The notes beneath the pieces are model-generated. The model did not search any database and was not told the DNA's origin. It saw only the letters and a program-made list of their open reading frames with translations. Position numbers and translations under genes: made by a program. From positions 1 through 11,750 of the forward strand of contig CAKZNJ010000303.1 of the NCBI GenBank assembly GCA_937129505.1: a stretch of DNA of 11,750 bases, written 5' to 3'. Positions 1 through 7,003 of this stretch are shown here, piece after piece. The stretch's first letter is position 1, and each line of letters opens with the position of its first letter. The stretch comes from an uncultured Anaerolineae bacterium (GTDB lineage Bacteria; Chloroflexota; Anaerolineae; Anaerolineales; UBA4823).

Positions 1-651
1 TATATCGATATCAACGACTCCGAAGAGGTTTTGCGGGCGATTAAGCTCACCGATCCCAATGTGCCCATTGATCTCATCCTGCACACGCCGGGCGGCTTGG
101 TCTTGGCAGCCGAACAGATTGCCAAAGCGCTCTGTCGCCACCCCGCTAAAGTGACCGTTTTCGTACCGCACTATGCAATGTCGGGTGGAACCATGATTGC
201 CCTCGCCGCCGATGAAATCGTGATGGATGAAAACGCCGTCCTTGGACCGGTCGACCCTCAAATCGGCCAACAGCCAGCAGCCTCCATTCTGGCGGTTCTG
301 GAACAAAAGCCGCTGGATAAGATCAGCGATGAGACCCTCATCTTAGCGGACGTCTCGCGCAAAGCGATGCGGCAGGTTAAAGATACCCTGCGGGAAATCC
401 TCGTCAGCCATACCACCCCCGAACAGGCTGAGACCCTCGCTGAAATCCTCTCCAGTGGACGGTGGACCCACGATTACCCCATCACAGTAGAAGAAGCGCG
501 CGGGCTCGGCTTGCCCATCTCTACCGACGTACCGAAAGAGGTCTACCAACTCATGAACATGTACCCGCAAGCGGGAATGGGGCGGCCAACGGTTGAGTAC
601 ATCCCCTTGCCCTATCCGCTACCCCGCCCACGCGCGAAAGACCGCGATTGA
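1..651 (+). CDS. SDH-family (ClpP-fold) serine protease, 5'-truncated
   Basis: The reading frame is open from base 1 (YIDINDSEEVLRAIKL...), so the gene starts outside the window; 216 residues are visible before TGA. It resembles the SDH/'periplasmic ClpP-class' serine proteases (serine dehydrogenase proteinase family), usually near 280-300 residues with an N-terminal membrane segment, which would lie in the missing part. Seen: the beta-strand/oxyanion stretch LILHTPGGLVLAAEQIA (visible residues about 25-41), the probable nucleophile Ser61 in HYAMSGGTMIALAADEI, and the family-typical GPVDPQIG. The rest is a helical C-terminal domain ending in a Pro/Arg-rich tail. By family it is a membrane-associated peptidase of unknown substrate. 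The next gene follows after 20 bp on the same strand and is probably cotranscribed. The family call is fairly secure; the biological role is unknown. Confidence 0.85.
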   Translation, partial: YIDINDSEEVLRAIKLTDPNVPIDLILHTPGGLVLAAEQIAKALCRHPAKVTVFVPHYAMSGGTMIALAADEIVMDENAVLGPVDPQIGQQPAASILAVLEQKPLDKISDETLILADVSRKAMRQVKDTLREILVSHTTPEQAETLAEILSSGRWTHDYPITVEEARGLGLPISTDVPKEVYQLMNMYPQAGMGRPTVEYIPLPYPLPRPRAKDRD

Positions 652-659
652 GTTCAACT

Positions 660-666
660 AAGGAGG
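660..666 (+). promoter_or_regulatory. Shine-Dalgarno deciding the start at 672
   Basis: AAGGAGG is followed 5 nt later by ATG at 672. It is a near-consensus site and argues against the longer TTG start at 648. Confidence 0.85.
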
Positions 667-671
667 TAACC

Positions 672-1328
672 ATGAATCCTGCCGACCCGGAAAACGAAGT
701 CGAAGTCCCTGCGGAGGAACAAACCGAAGTCACCCCTGCCGAAGAAGCTCCATCCCCTGCGCCGGTGACGGCGGCCGCCAAAGAAGAAAGCCGCTTCCGC
801 CGCTTTCTCCGCCAGTTGGTGCGTTGGACGTTGGGAATCCTCGTTGTCCTAGGCATTGGTTTTGTCGCCGCCCTGTTGCTCTTTTATATGCCCTTACGCC
901 GTCAAGCGGCTGCCCAAGCCAATGAATTGAGCCAGGCGCAGGGCCGCATCAGCGAGCTGGAAACCCAGCTAGCAGAAAAAAGCCAACTTGAAAAACAGTA
1001 TCAAGATTCATTAACGCGCCTGAAACGGGTTGATTTCCAAAACAACATCCTAATCCTGCAAATGGAAATCGCCACCGCACGCATCGCCCTCTATGAAAAC
1101 GACAAGGCGCGAGCAGAAACAGCGCTCAAAAACGCTTTGGATATCTTCAAAGCGGTGCAAGGCCAAGCGACTGCTGCCCAGCGCACAACCCTGAGTGAAA
1201 TGGAAGCGCGCCTCAACTTGGCGATCAGCGGTTTGGAAAAAGATCTCTACGCCGCCCAGTCGGATCTGGACGTTCTGGCGCGCAGTTTGAGCGAATTCTC
1301 AGCCGCCTTGACTGCCAGCTCGCCCTGA
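672..1328 (+). CDS. Single-pass membrane coiled-coil protein, unknown function
   Basis: I do not recognise a named family. ATG at 672 is chosen because AGGAGG (661-666) lies 5 nt upstream; an in-frame TTG at 648 overlaps the previous stop and has no such site. The 218-residue protein has an acidic, Pro/Ala-rich N-terminus (about 1-38), a basic patch (RFRRFLRQLVR, 41-51), one membrane helix (about 53-74), then a Gln/Glu/Ala-rich helix with coiled-coil heptads (about 77-120) and a further helical region to the end. The positive patch before the helix suggests that the N-terminus is cytoplasmic and the coiled coil is outside, which is inference. It follows the SDH-type protease by 20 bp, so it could be a partner or scaffold for it. 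Its last 30 bp overlap the 3' end of the convergent photolyase gene. Confidence 0.8.
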   Translation: MNPADPENEVEVPAEEQTEVTPAEEAPSPAPVTAAAKEESRFRRFLRQLVRWTLGILVVLGIGFVAALLLFYMPLRRQAAAQANELSQAQGRISELETQLAEKSQLEKQYQDSLTRLKRVDFQNNILILQMEIATARIALYENDKARAETALKNALDIFKAVQGQATAAQRTTLSEMEARLNLAISGLEKDLYAAQSDLDVLARSLSEFSAALTASSP

Positions 1329-2693
1329 GGCGTAGGCAGCCAAGGTACGCGCTTTATCGGGCAGGCGTATTGGCCGAGGGGGATAGCCCGCTACCTTGAT
1401 CGCTTGCAACCAAGGAGCGTGGATCGAAACCGCATCCAAATGGGCCAATTCGGGCACCCAGTGACGGATATAATTCCCCTCGGGATCAAATTTGCGGCTC
1501 TGCAAGATGGGGTTAAAAATGCGAAAATAAGGGGCGGCATCGGTGCCCGTGCCGGCCGTCCACTGCCAGCCTCCATTGTTCGCAGCCGGGTCGCCATCGA
1601 TTAGGTTTTCCATAAACCACGCCTCTCCCCAACGCCAGTCAATTAACAAGTCCTTGACCAGATAAGAAGCCACGATCATACGCGCCCGATTGTGCATCCA
1701 GCCGGTTGCACGCAGTTGGCGCATGGCAGCGTCTACAATGGGCATCCCCGTCATCCCCGCTTTCCAATGCTCAAAAGCTGTTTCGTCATTCTCCCACGGG
1801 ATCGAAGCGAAGGAACGACTGAAAGCGCCCTGACTGACGTAGGGGAAATGGTACAGGATTTGGATGTAGAATTCACGCCAGATCAACTCGTTCAACCAAG
1901 TTTCGGCCGATTTGCTCCAGCCAGCAGGAGCGTTGCACGCCGCCTGCAAGGCCGCCGCAGCAGCTTGGCGCAACCCAACCATACCGAAGCGAAGATAGGG
2001 GGAGAGCTGGGAAGTGCCATGGAGATCCATACGATTGCGCAACTCAGCATAGGCATAGATGCCGCTTTGTTTGCCTCGGTTTATTTCAGCGGCGGAGAAA
2101 ACGGCGAAGTTTTCCAAGCGCAATAACGCTTCCTGTTCTCCAGCAGGAAAATAGGGGTCAGGCTGATAAGGCGGCAAGGGCTCGCTAAAGAGATGCGCAG
2201 GGGTTGGGATAGCTGCGGGCGCTGCCAGCAATTTTAGAGCAGTGAGTTTCGCCTTCCAAGCCTTGGAAAACGGCGTGTAAACCGTGTAGGGGCTGCCATC
2301 GGGCTTGAGAACTTCTGCAGGATGATGCACGGTTTGCGCGGGAATCAAGCGCAAGGGTAGCTCGCCCATGATTTGCTCATCGCGGCGACGGGCATAGGGG
2401 GTGTAGTCCTCTTCCGCATAAATGGCTGTTGCGCCGCTCTCTGCCATCACTTGGCGCAAAACCGCTAACGGTTCTCCGCGGCGCACCAATAGATAAGAGC
2501 CCCGCTCGCGCAGGCTTTCAGCCAAGGCGTGCAAACCACCGAAGAGAAAATTTAGCCGTTTGGGGGCAGGGCGAGAAAGCAGGTTCGGATCGAGAATAAA
2601 GAGCGGTACGACCTTGCCTTCGTTCAGAGCTGCGTTTAGGGTAGGCTGGTCGGTCAGGCGCAAATCGCGACGTATCCACCAAATGGCAGTCAT
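1299..2693 (-). CDS. phr: Class I deoxyribodipyrimidine (CPD) photolyase
   Basis: This flavoenzyme splits UV-induced cyclobutane pyrimidine dimers using blue light. At 464 residues it has normal class I length. The N-terminal antenna-binding domain opens with IWWIRRDLRLTD (4-15). The FAD/DNA domain contains TSQLSPYLRFG (227-237), NELIWREFY (268-276), GWMHNRARMIVASYLVKD (331-348) and NNGGWQW (372-378), followed by TGTDAAPYFRIFNP. Residues matching E. coli substrate contacts (E269, W272, N372, W378) and the Trp electron-transfer chain (W310, W353, W376) are all present, so it should be active. The antenna chromophore cannot be told. ATG at 2693 fits the family N-terminus, but the best Shine-Dalgarno (AAAGGAG, 2718-2712) is 18 nt away, unusually far. 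It lies 131 bp downstream of the B12-binding regulator on the same strand and may share its transcript. The 3' end overlaps the convergent plus-strand gene by 30 bp. Confidence 0.96.
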   Translation of the reverse strand: MTAIWWIRRDLRLTDQPTLNAALNEGKVVPLFILDPNLLSRPAPKRLNFLFGGLHALAESLRERGSYLLVRRGEPLAVLRQVMAESGATAIYAEEDYTPYARRRDEQIMGELPLRLIPAQTVHHPAEVLKPDGSPYTVYTPFSKAWKAKLTALKLLAAPAAIPTPAHLFSEPLPPYQPDPYFPAGEQEALLRLENFAVFSAAEINRGKQSGIYAYAELRNRMDLHGTSQLSPYLRFGMVGLRQAAAAALQAACNAPAGWSKSAETWLNELIWREFYIQILYHFPYVSQGAFSRSFASIPWENDETAFEHWKAGMTGMPIVDAAMRQLRATGWMHNRARMIVASYLVKDLLIDWRWGEAWFMENLIDGDPAANNGGWQWTAGTGTDAAPYFRIFNPILQSRKFDPEGNYIRHWVPELAHLDAVSIHAPWLQAIKVAGYPPRPIRLPDKARTLAAYASGRAGSQGG

Positions 2694-2824
2694 AGATCGT
2701 GAAGTACCCAGCTCCTTTCAGGTCTAAGATGTCCTCAAAAGGTTTTACTGCTCAGCAGGTTTCGCCTTTGCACCCTAGGCGAGCCTGACCCAAGCTAGCT
2801 GGCGTTGTTTCCCGCTCCCCCTGA
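2694..2824 (-). other. Intergenic gap between regulator and photolyase genes
   Basis: These 131 bp hold only a weak hairpin (TCGCCT 2762-2767 with AGGCGA 2777-2782, 9-nt loop), a small CTGCT/AGCAG dyad (2749-2759) and the distant photolyase Shine-Dalgarno. I see no convincing promoter or T-tract terminator, so read-through from crtI-carH into phr is plausible. Confidence 0.4.
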
Positions 2825-4165
2825 TCAAACGACCTCACCGGCAGAGGACTCGCCGCCGGCGAAATCTATTTGATGCGCAACGCCTTGTAACCAATCCGCT
2901 AAGGGGAGCAATTCAGAGGAGCCCTGGGTGCGCACTGCTTGCCCATATCTCAGTAAAAATGGTCGGATGATACCAGCGGTTAGATGATGTTGGTGGAGCA
3001 AGCCTTGTAACCAATCCAATTCGGGTTTGATAGCGTCTAGGTCACCGATGGCCAATGCCGAGTGGATGACATCGCCAAAATCTTCCAGCGCAGTGGTCAG
3101 GTATTCTTGAGGCAACTGCATGTCGTTCAGTTCTGCGACCAACAGAGCTTCGATCTGAGAGCGTTGACGGCGGAAGACTTCTGCCGTCTGGTGGAAGGCT
3201 GCGAGGGTGGGCTGCGGAGGCGGCAAAGGCGGGCGCTCGTGGAGGATCTTCTCGACGTTCTGCAGCGCTTTATCGAGGCTTTTTCCCAAAAAATGAGCTG
3301 GGAGGAGCCGCACCAATTGGGGCAAAAGGTTAAAGATGCGTCCGCCGTAGGCGATTTGTACAGCGAGGGGATGCAAAGCAAGGATCACTTCCAGCGTTGA
3401 AGCGACTGTGGTCAACCGTTGGGAACTCAGGATAACCAGATCGGGTTTGATTTGCGCTACTGTCTCATCGAACTTAGCCAGCGGCACGTTTGCGCCGAGG
3501 TTAATGACTGCAAAACCGCGCCGGCGCAGAAACAAATGCAGCATCAAGATCGGTAAGAGATGCTGTTCATGAGGGGGATTGCCGATTAAGACCGTCTCTG
3601 TTCGCGTTGGCGGTGGACAGGCGGCGATCAAAGAATTGAGACGTCTCTGCACCAGTGCAGACGCAAAGTGTTCTTGTTGGACGGAGATGTCGTTTAAATA
3701 CCACTGATCGCCGATTTTGGTCATTCCATATTGGAGAATCTCGGTTAGCACTGTCTCAAGGGGATAGAGGGCAAAAGCTTGATTGAGAAGCAACTCCGCC
3801 TTGTGTTCATCAAAGTGCAAGCAAGCCTCGATCCACTCTTGGCGGATGCTCTCTAGGGTGCCTAACGTAGTGAGAGGTTGCGGCGGGGCAAGTTCGGCTT
3901 GCTCTAAAGGGTCATTGCCTTGGGCGATCTGGCTGCGGAGCAGATTAATGGCGCGAGCGATGGAAAGCCCTTCCTCTTGGCGCGCCATCAGCCATTTGAT
4001 CATTTCGATATCGCGCTGTGAGTACAGGCGGTGTCCGCCGGCAGAGCGTTGAGGTTTGGGCATGCCATAGCGCCTTTCCCAGGCGCGCAGGGTATCGGGG
4101 CGTATGCCGGTTTCTTTCAATACAACCTTGAGATTAAAGGTCGGCGTGGTATCGAGAGGGGTCAT
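2825..4165 (-). CDS. carH: CarH/LitR-type MerR regulator with B12-binding light-sensor domain and long C-terminal extension
   Basis: This is probably a light-sensing transcriptional repressor. Of the 446 residues, 10-80 are a MerR helix-turn-helix (KETGIRPDTLRAWERRYG, then SAGGHRLYSQRDIEMIKWL). Residues about 105-183 form the four-helix cap, with W155...EH (165-166) as in the W-x9-EH motif that covers adenosylcobalamin in CarH. Residues about 190-308 are the Rossmann-like B12 domain: GNPPHEQH places His202 as the likely lower cobalt ligand, and YGGRIF (273-278) is the nucleotide-loop glycine pair. The usual ExHxxG reads EQHLLP, so the final glycine is missing. Residues about 310-446 are an extra helical region absent from canonical CarH (about 300 residues), with DWLQGxxHQ repeated at 384 and 424. 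ATG at 4165 overlaps the crtI stop as ATGA, so translation is probably coupled. In the family, darkness with adenosylcobalamin gives a DNA-bound tetramer and light disrupts it; assignment here is by motif. Confidence 0.88.
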   Translation of the reverse strand: MTPLDTTPTFNLKVVLKETGIRPDTLRAWERRYGMPKPQRSAGGHRLYSQRDIEMIKWLMARQEEGLSIARAINLLRSQIAQGNDPLEQAELAPPQPLTTLGTLESIRQEWIEACLHFDEHKAELLLNQAFALYPLETVLTEILQYGMTKIGDQWYLNDISVQQEHFASALVQRRLNSLIAACPPPTRTETVLIGNPPHEQHLLPILMLHLFLRRRGFAVINLGANVPLAKFDETVAQIKPDLVILSSQRLTTVASTLEVILALHPLAVQIAYGGRIFNLLPQLVRLLPAHFLGKSLDKALQNVEKILHERPPLPPPQPTLAAFHQTAEVFRRQRSQIEALLVAELNDMQLPQEYLTTALEDFGDVIHSALAIGDLDAIKPELDWLQGLLHQHHLTAGIIRPFLLRYGQAVRTQGSSELLPLADWLQGVAHQIDFAGGESSAGEVV

Positions 4166-5691
4166 GGACTCACCGTTGTGGGAAGCGAGGATGAAAATTG
4201 CGGCGACAAGGAGCCAATCTCTCGTTGGATTCGTTCCGTGGTCAGGCGGGCGGATAATAGCACAATCGGCAAACCTGTTCCCGGATGGGTAGAAGCGCCG
4301 ACAAAATAGAGGTTGCGGTAGCGTTTGTGGCGGTTTTGGGGGCGCAGGTATCCCACTTGCCAGAAATTGTGGCTTAAGCCGAAAGCAGCGCCTTTATCAA
4401 GGTTGAAGCGTTGTTTCCAATCCTGCGCGGTATAGACAACCTCAAATTGGATGTGTTCAGGCAAGTCTGCAGCGTCCATCTCTTTTGCCAGACGGTTAAG
4501 CACCGTTTGGCGAGCGTGGCGCACCAACTCATCCCAATCCTGATGGCGGCTCTCGTCGAGGTGACCGACAGGCACCAAGACAAAAAGCGTCTCCTTGCCT
4601 GGCGGTGCGGCGGCAGGGTCAACCCGTGTTGGCGCATGGACATAAAACGATGGGGTATCTGGCAGGGTGTGATCTTTGAAAATTCGGTCGAAGGAAGCGT
4701 TGTAGTCCCCACTGAGGAAGACGTTATGCAAAGCGATCTGCGGATAGGGTTTATCCACTCCCCAGTAGAACATAATCGTTGAGCAGGTGTACAGCAGCTT
4801 GTCAAAGCGGCGCTTTGCCTCCTGATCGCCCAACAGCTCCTTGTAAATATAAGGCAAATCGGCGTTACCGATAAATAAATCGGCGCTCATTGTCCGCCCG
4901 TCTTTGAGACGAATGCGCTCCACTTTAGCCCCTGCGGTCTCGATCTGTGTCACTTCAGAATTATAAAGAAAACGCACGCCGAGTTTCTCGGCGATCTTCG
5001 TCAAGGCTTGAATGGCTGCATAGAGACCACCGATTGGGTACCACACCCCCTCAGCCAGCTCGGTGTACTGTAGCAAGGAATAGGTTGCAGGAGCGTCGTA
5101 AGGGCTTAAGCCCAAGTACATATTTTGAAAGGTAAAGGCGGCTTTGAGGCGTGGGTCTTTGAAATATCTGCCGACATTGTCGTAGTGTTTGACCAAGGCT
5201 TTGAGCTGAAAGAGAAGGGGCAAGTTGGCAGGAGAAAAATAATCTAACAAACTGTAGAAATTGCGCCCTACAAATCTCTCCAGCGAGATTTTATAGTGTT
5301 TACTGCCCTCGGCAATATAATGGAGAAAGCCAGTGAAGGCCGTCTTCTCAATTTGCTCTAATTGGCTTTGCATCATGCCCAGATTGGAGGTCAAGGCAAT
5401 CTTCAGCCCATCTTCAAAGTGCACCTTATAGGTAGGGTCAATGCGGCGCAGGTCTAGGTGATCGCTCATGCGTTCACCCAGAGCAGCAAAGGTTTCTTCC
5501 CATACCTCAGGCATGAGGAAGAGGGTTGGGCCGATGTCAAAGCGGTGGCCCTCGCGCCAGAACTGCCCGCACCGGCCGCCGGGTTGGTCGTTTTTCTCAA
5601 CCACTGTAACCTCATAACCCATCTTTGCCAAGCGGGCGGCTGTAGCTATGCCTCCAATTCCTGCACCGATGATTAAGACCGTTGGTTTCAT
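4162..5691 (-). CDS. crtI: Phytoene desaturase (CrtI-type carotenoid oxidoreductase)
   Basis: This FAD-dependent enzyme introduces double bonds into phytoene on the way to lycopene or a related carotenoid; it is peripheral to the membrane. ATG at 5691 gives 509 residues, typical for CrtI. It is preferred over the in-frame ATG at 5706 because AAGGAG (5702-5697) sits 5 nt upstream and the Rossmann strand then starts at once. Seen: dinucleotide-binding VLIIGAGIGGIATAARLAKM (5-24) and VVEKNDQPGGRCGQF (30-44), FDIGPTLFLMPEVW, and the C-terminal CrtI signature NLYFVGASTHPGTGLPIVLL (460-479). Divergent crtB makes phytoene the likely substrate, though CrtN- or CrtD-like activity cannot be excluded by eye. 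No cyclase or GGPP synthase gene lies in the window. The stop overlaps the regulator start (ATGA), so regulator and enzyme are made from one message. Confidence 0.93.
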   Translation of the reverse strand: MKPTVLIIGAGIGGIATAARLAKMGYEVTVVEKNDQPGGRCGQFWREGHRFDIGPTLFLMPEVWEETFAALGERMSDHLDLRRIDPTYKVHFEDGLKIALTSNLGMMQSQLEQIEKTAFTGFLHYIAEGSKHYKISLERFVGRNFYSLLDYFSPANLPLLFQLKALVKHYDNVGRYFKDPRLKAAFTFQNMYLGLSPYDAPATYSLLQYTELAEGVWYPIGGLYAAIQALTKIAEKLGVRFLYNSEVTQIETAGAKVERIRLKDGRTMSADLFIGNADLPYIYKELLGDQEAKRRFDKLLYTCSTIMFYWGVDKPYPQIALHNVFLSGDYNASFDRIFKDHTLPDTPSFYVHAPTRVDPAAAPPGKETLFVLVPVGHLDESRHQDWDELVRHARQTVLNRLAKEMDAADLPEHIQFEVVYTAQDWKQRFNLDKGAAFGLSHNFWQVGYLRPQNRHKRYRNLYFVGASTHPGTGLPIVLLSARLTTERIQREIGSLSPQFSSSLPTTVSP

Positions 5692-5696
5692 GAACT

Positions 5697-5704
5697 CTCC
5701 TTCC
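5697..5704 (-). promoter_or_regulatory. Shine-Dalgarno of crtI
   Basis: On the minus strand GGAAGGAG ends 5 nt before ATG 5691. Its first bases overlap a small potential hairpin (CCATC 5703-5707 with GATGG 5714-5718, 6-nt loop), which could partly mask it. Confidence 0.7.
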
Positions 5705-5737
5705 ATCGCAGTGGATGGGGCTCTCGCCGAATTAAGT

Positions 5738-5811
5738 CAGCTTGGGACATCCTGGGGCGAGGATTCGACGCGGTAGCGGTAGGTGCGGCAACGCTTCGGA
5801 TGTCCCAGCTG
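5738..5811 (-). repeat. 14-bp inverted repeat in the crtI leader
   Basis: On the plus strand CAGCTTGGGACATCC (5738-5752) and GGATGTCCCAGCTG (5798-5811) are reverse complements apart from one extra T. They enclose 45 nt. The predicted crtI start point (about 7 nt after the -10 box at 5818) falls at the outer arm, so the mRNA would begin with this arm and could close a long stem over a pyrimidine-rich loop containing the repeated GCGGTA (5770-5781 on plus). Whether it acts as leader RNA or as a DNA operator is unknown. Confidence 0.6.
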
Positions 5812-5817
5812 GTTACC

Positions 5818-5845
5818 ATTATAGCTAAAATCTATAATCTGTCAA
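5818..5845 (-). promoter_or_regulatory. Predicted sigma-70-type promoter of crtI-carH
   Basis: Read on the minus strand, TTGACA (5845-5840), a 16-bp spacer and TATAAT (5823-5818) form a consensus promoter. Transcription should start near 5811, giving a leader of about 120 nt before the ATG at 5691. It faces away from the crtB promoter. Confidence 0.82.
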
Positions 5846-5876
5846 GATTTATTCCAGATTTTTTCCGATTTTTCAT
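5846..5876 (+). promoter_or_regulatory. Tandem 10-11-bp repeats between divergent -35 boxes, candidate CarH/LitR operator
   Basis: Three direct repeats of the form GATTTWTTCC begin at 5846, 5857 and 5867; the third is the least exact (GATTTTTCAT). They fill the 30 bp separating the two -35 boxes, the third touching the crtB -35. CarH proteins are known to bind tandem 11-bp direct repeats overlapping a -35 element, so location and period fit. The assignment to this protein is inference. Confidence 0.55.
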
Positions 5877-5903
5877 TGACAAATCCGACAATTTGTGTAC
5901 AAT
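5876..5903 (+). promoter_or_regulatory. Predicted sigma-70-type promoter of crtB
   Basis: TTGACA (5876-5881), a 16-bp spacer and TACAAT (5898-5903) precede crtB; the start point would be near 5910, leaving a leader of about 20 nt. The spacer includes ACAAAT/ATTTGT arms (5879-5884 and 5891-5896) and a TTGTGTACAA element (5893-5902) that may add to regulation. Confidence 0.82.
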
Positions 5904-5931
5904 AAGGCATAATCTAAAGGAAGGTGTAAGG

Positions 5932-6945
5932 ATGGATATGGAGGCAAACTGGGAAGACAAACTGCTCTCGTTGGCTTTTCAAGCCAATCCGGTCTCTTCC
6001 TATTCTCCCGCTCAGATTGAACTTAATAACGAGGCACTCTTGCGCAACGCTTATCGCTATGCCACGGCAATTACCGCTCAATACAGCAAATCCTTTTACT
6101 TCGCCTCGGCTTTTCTCCCTTCGCCAAAGCGGCAAGCCGTGCGCGCTCTATACGCCTTTTGCCGCACGGTTGATGACATTGTCGATGTGGGCATTGAGGG
6201 CAAAGACCCCCGCCAAGCCCTTCATGCCTGGCGGCAGATCGTCCAGCACCCTCCCATGGAACTGCAAGAGCCAGTAGCCTTAGCTTGGGTGGACACCCTT
6301 ACCCGCTTTACAATTCCCCGTCAGTACGCTTTGCAGTTAATTGATGGCGTCACCCAAGACCTAGAGCACCAGCGTTACCGCACCTTCGACCAATTAGCCA
6401 CCTACTGCTATTCAGTGGCTTCGACAGTAGGCTTAATGAGCATGCACATCATCGGCTATGAAAGCCAGGAGGCATTCCCGTATGCCATTAAGCTAGGTGT
6501 CGCCCTGCAATTGACCAATATCCTGCGCGATGTCGGCGACGACTACCGCAACGGACGCCTTTACTTGCCCATCGAAGAGCTGGAAGCGTTCGGCTTGGAT
6601 GAAAGCGACATCTTCGTCGGTCAAGTGACCGACCGTTGGCGGCAATTTATGCGCTTTCAAATCCTGCGCACTCGACAACTGTATGCCGAGGCGTTTCCGG
6701 GCATCCGCTTCCTGAACCGAGAGGGACGCCTTGCCATCGGCGTGGCTCTCGATATCTATCGCGCCATTTTGGACAAAATCGAAGCCAACGATTACGATGT
6801 CTTTAGACGTCGCGCCCACCTTTCGGCGCGAGAGAAAGCAATCCGCCTGCCAGCCATGTATTGGAAAATCAACTTGCTGCGGGCGCGCAATGGCCGCAAT
6901 TTCGGCAGTCCTTACGGCTCATTAAACAGCCACGAAAGCCGTTGA
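5932..6945 (+). CDS. crtB: Phytoene synthase
   Basis: The enzyme condenses two geranylgeranyl diphosphates to phytoene, the first committed carotenoid step. ATG at 5932 is chosen because AAGGAAGG (5917-5924) lies 7 nt upstream and a consensus promoter ends at 5903; the open frame reaching back to 5800 would run through that promoter. The product of 337 residues has the trans-isoprenyl diphosphate synthase (SQS/PSY) fold: SKSFYFASAFLP (52-63), first Asp-rich motif DDIVD (81-85) after ALYAFCRTV, and second motif QLTNILRDVGDDYRNGRLYLP (193-213) binding Mg2+-diphosphate. All key acids are intact. Close relatives make diapophytoene or squalene, but DDIVD with the crtI neighbour favours phytoene. 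The gene is divergent from crtI across a shared control region and probably co-regulated by the B12-binding repressor. Confidence 0.95.
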   Translation: MDMEANWEDKLLSLAFQANPVSSYSPAQIELNNEALLRNAYRYATAITAQYSKSFYFASAFLPSPKRQAVRALYAFCRTVDDIVDVGIEGKDPRQALHAWRQIVQHPPMELQEPVALAWVDTLTRFTIPRQYALQLIDGVTQDLEHQRYRTFDQLATYCYSVASTVGLMSMHIIGYESQEAFPYAIKLGVALQLTNILRDVGDDYRNGRLYLPIEELEAFGLDESDIFVGQVTDRWRQFMRFQILRTRQLYAEAFPGIRFLNREGRLAIGVALDIYRAILDKIEANDYDVFRRRAHLSAREKAIRLPAMYWKINLLRARNGRNFGSPYGSLNSHESR

Positions 6946-7003
6946 ATGCTCGCTCGTTAGGTTTTCAACAGCAATACAAATCTAAGCGCTGCGCGTTCTT
7001 AAG

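Noticed and set aside
2694..2824. Terminator or separate phr promoter in the regulator-photolyase gap
   Set aside because: Only a 6-bp stem without T-tract and no credible -35/-10 pair were found.
5691..5811. Cobalamin riboswitch in the crtI leader
   Set aside because: Attractive given the B12 regulator, but I see no B12-box-like conserved core; only the inverted repeat and small hairpins can be supported.
5800..5931. N-terminal extension of crtB back to ATG 5800
   Set aside because: It would run through consensus promoters and the crt control region; the Shine-Dalgarno and family N-terminus support 5932.
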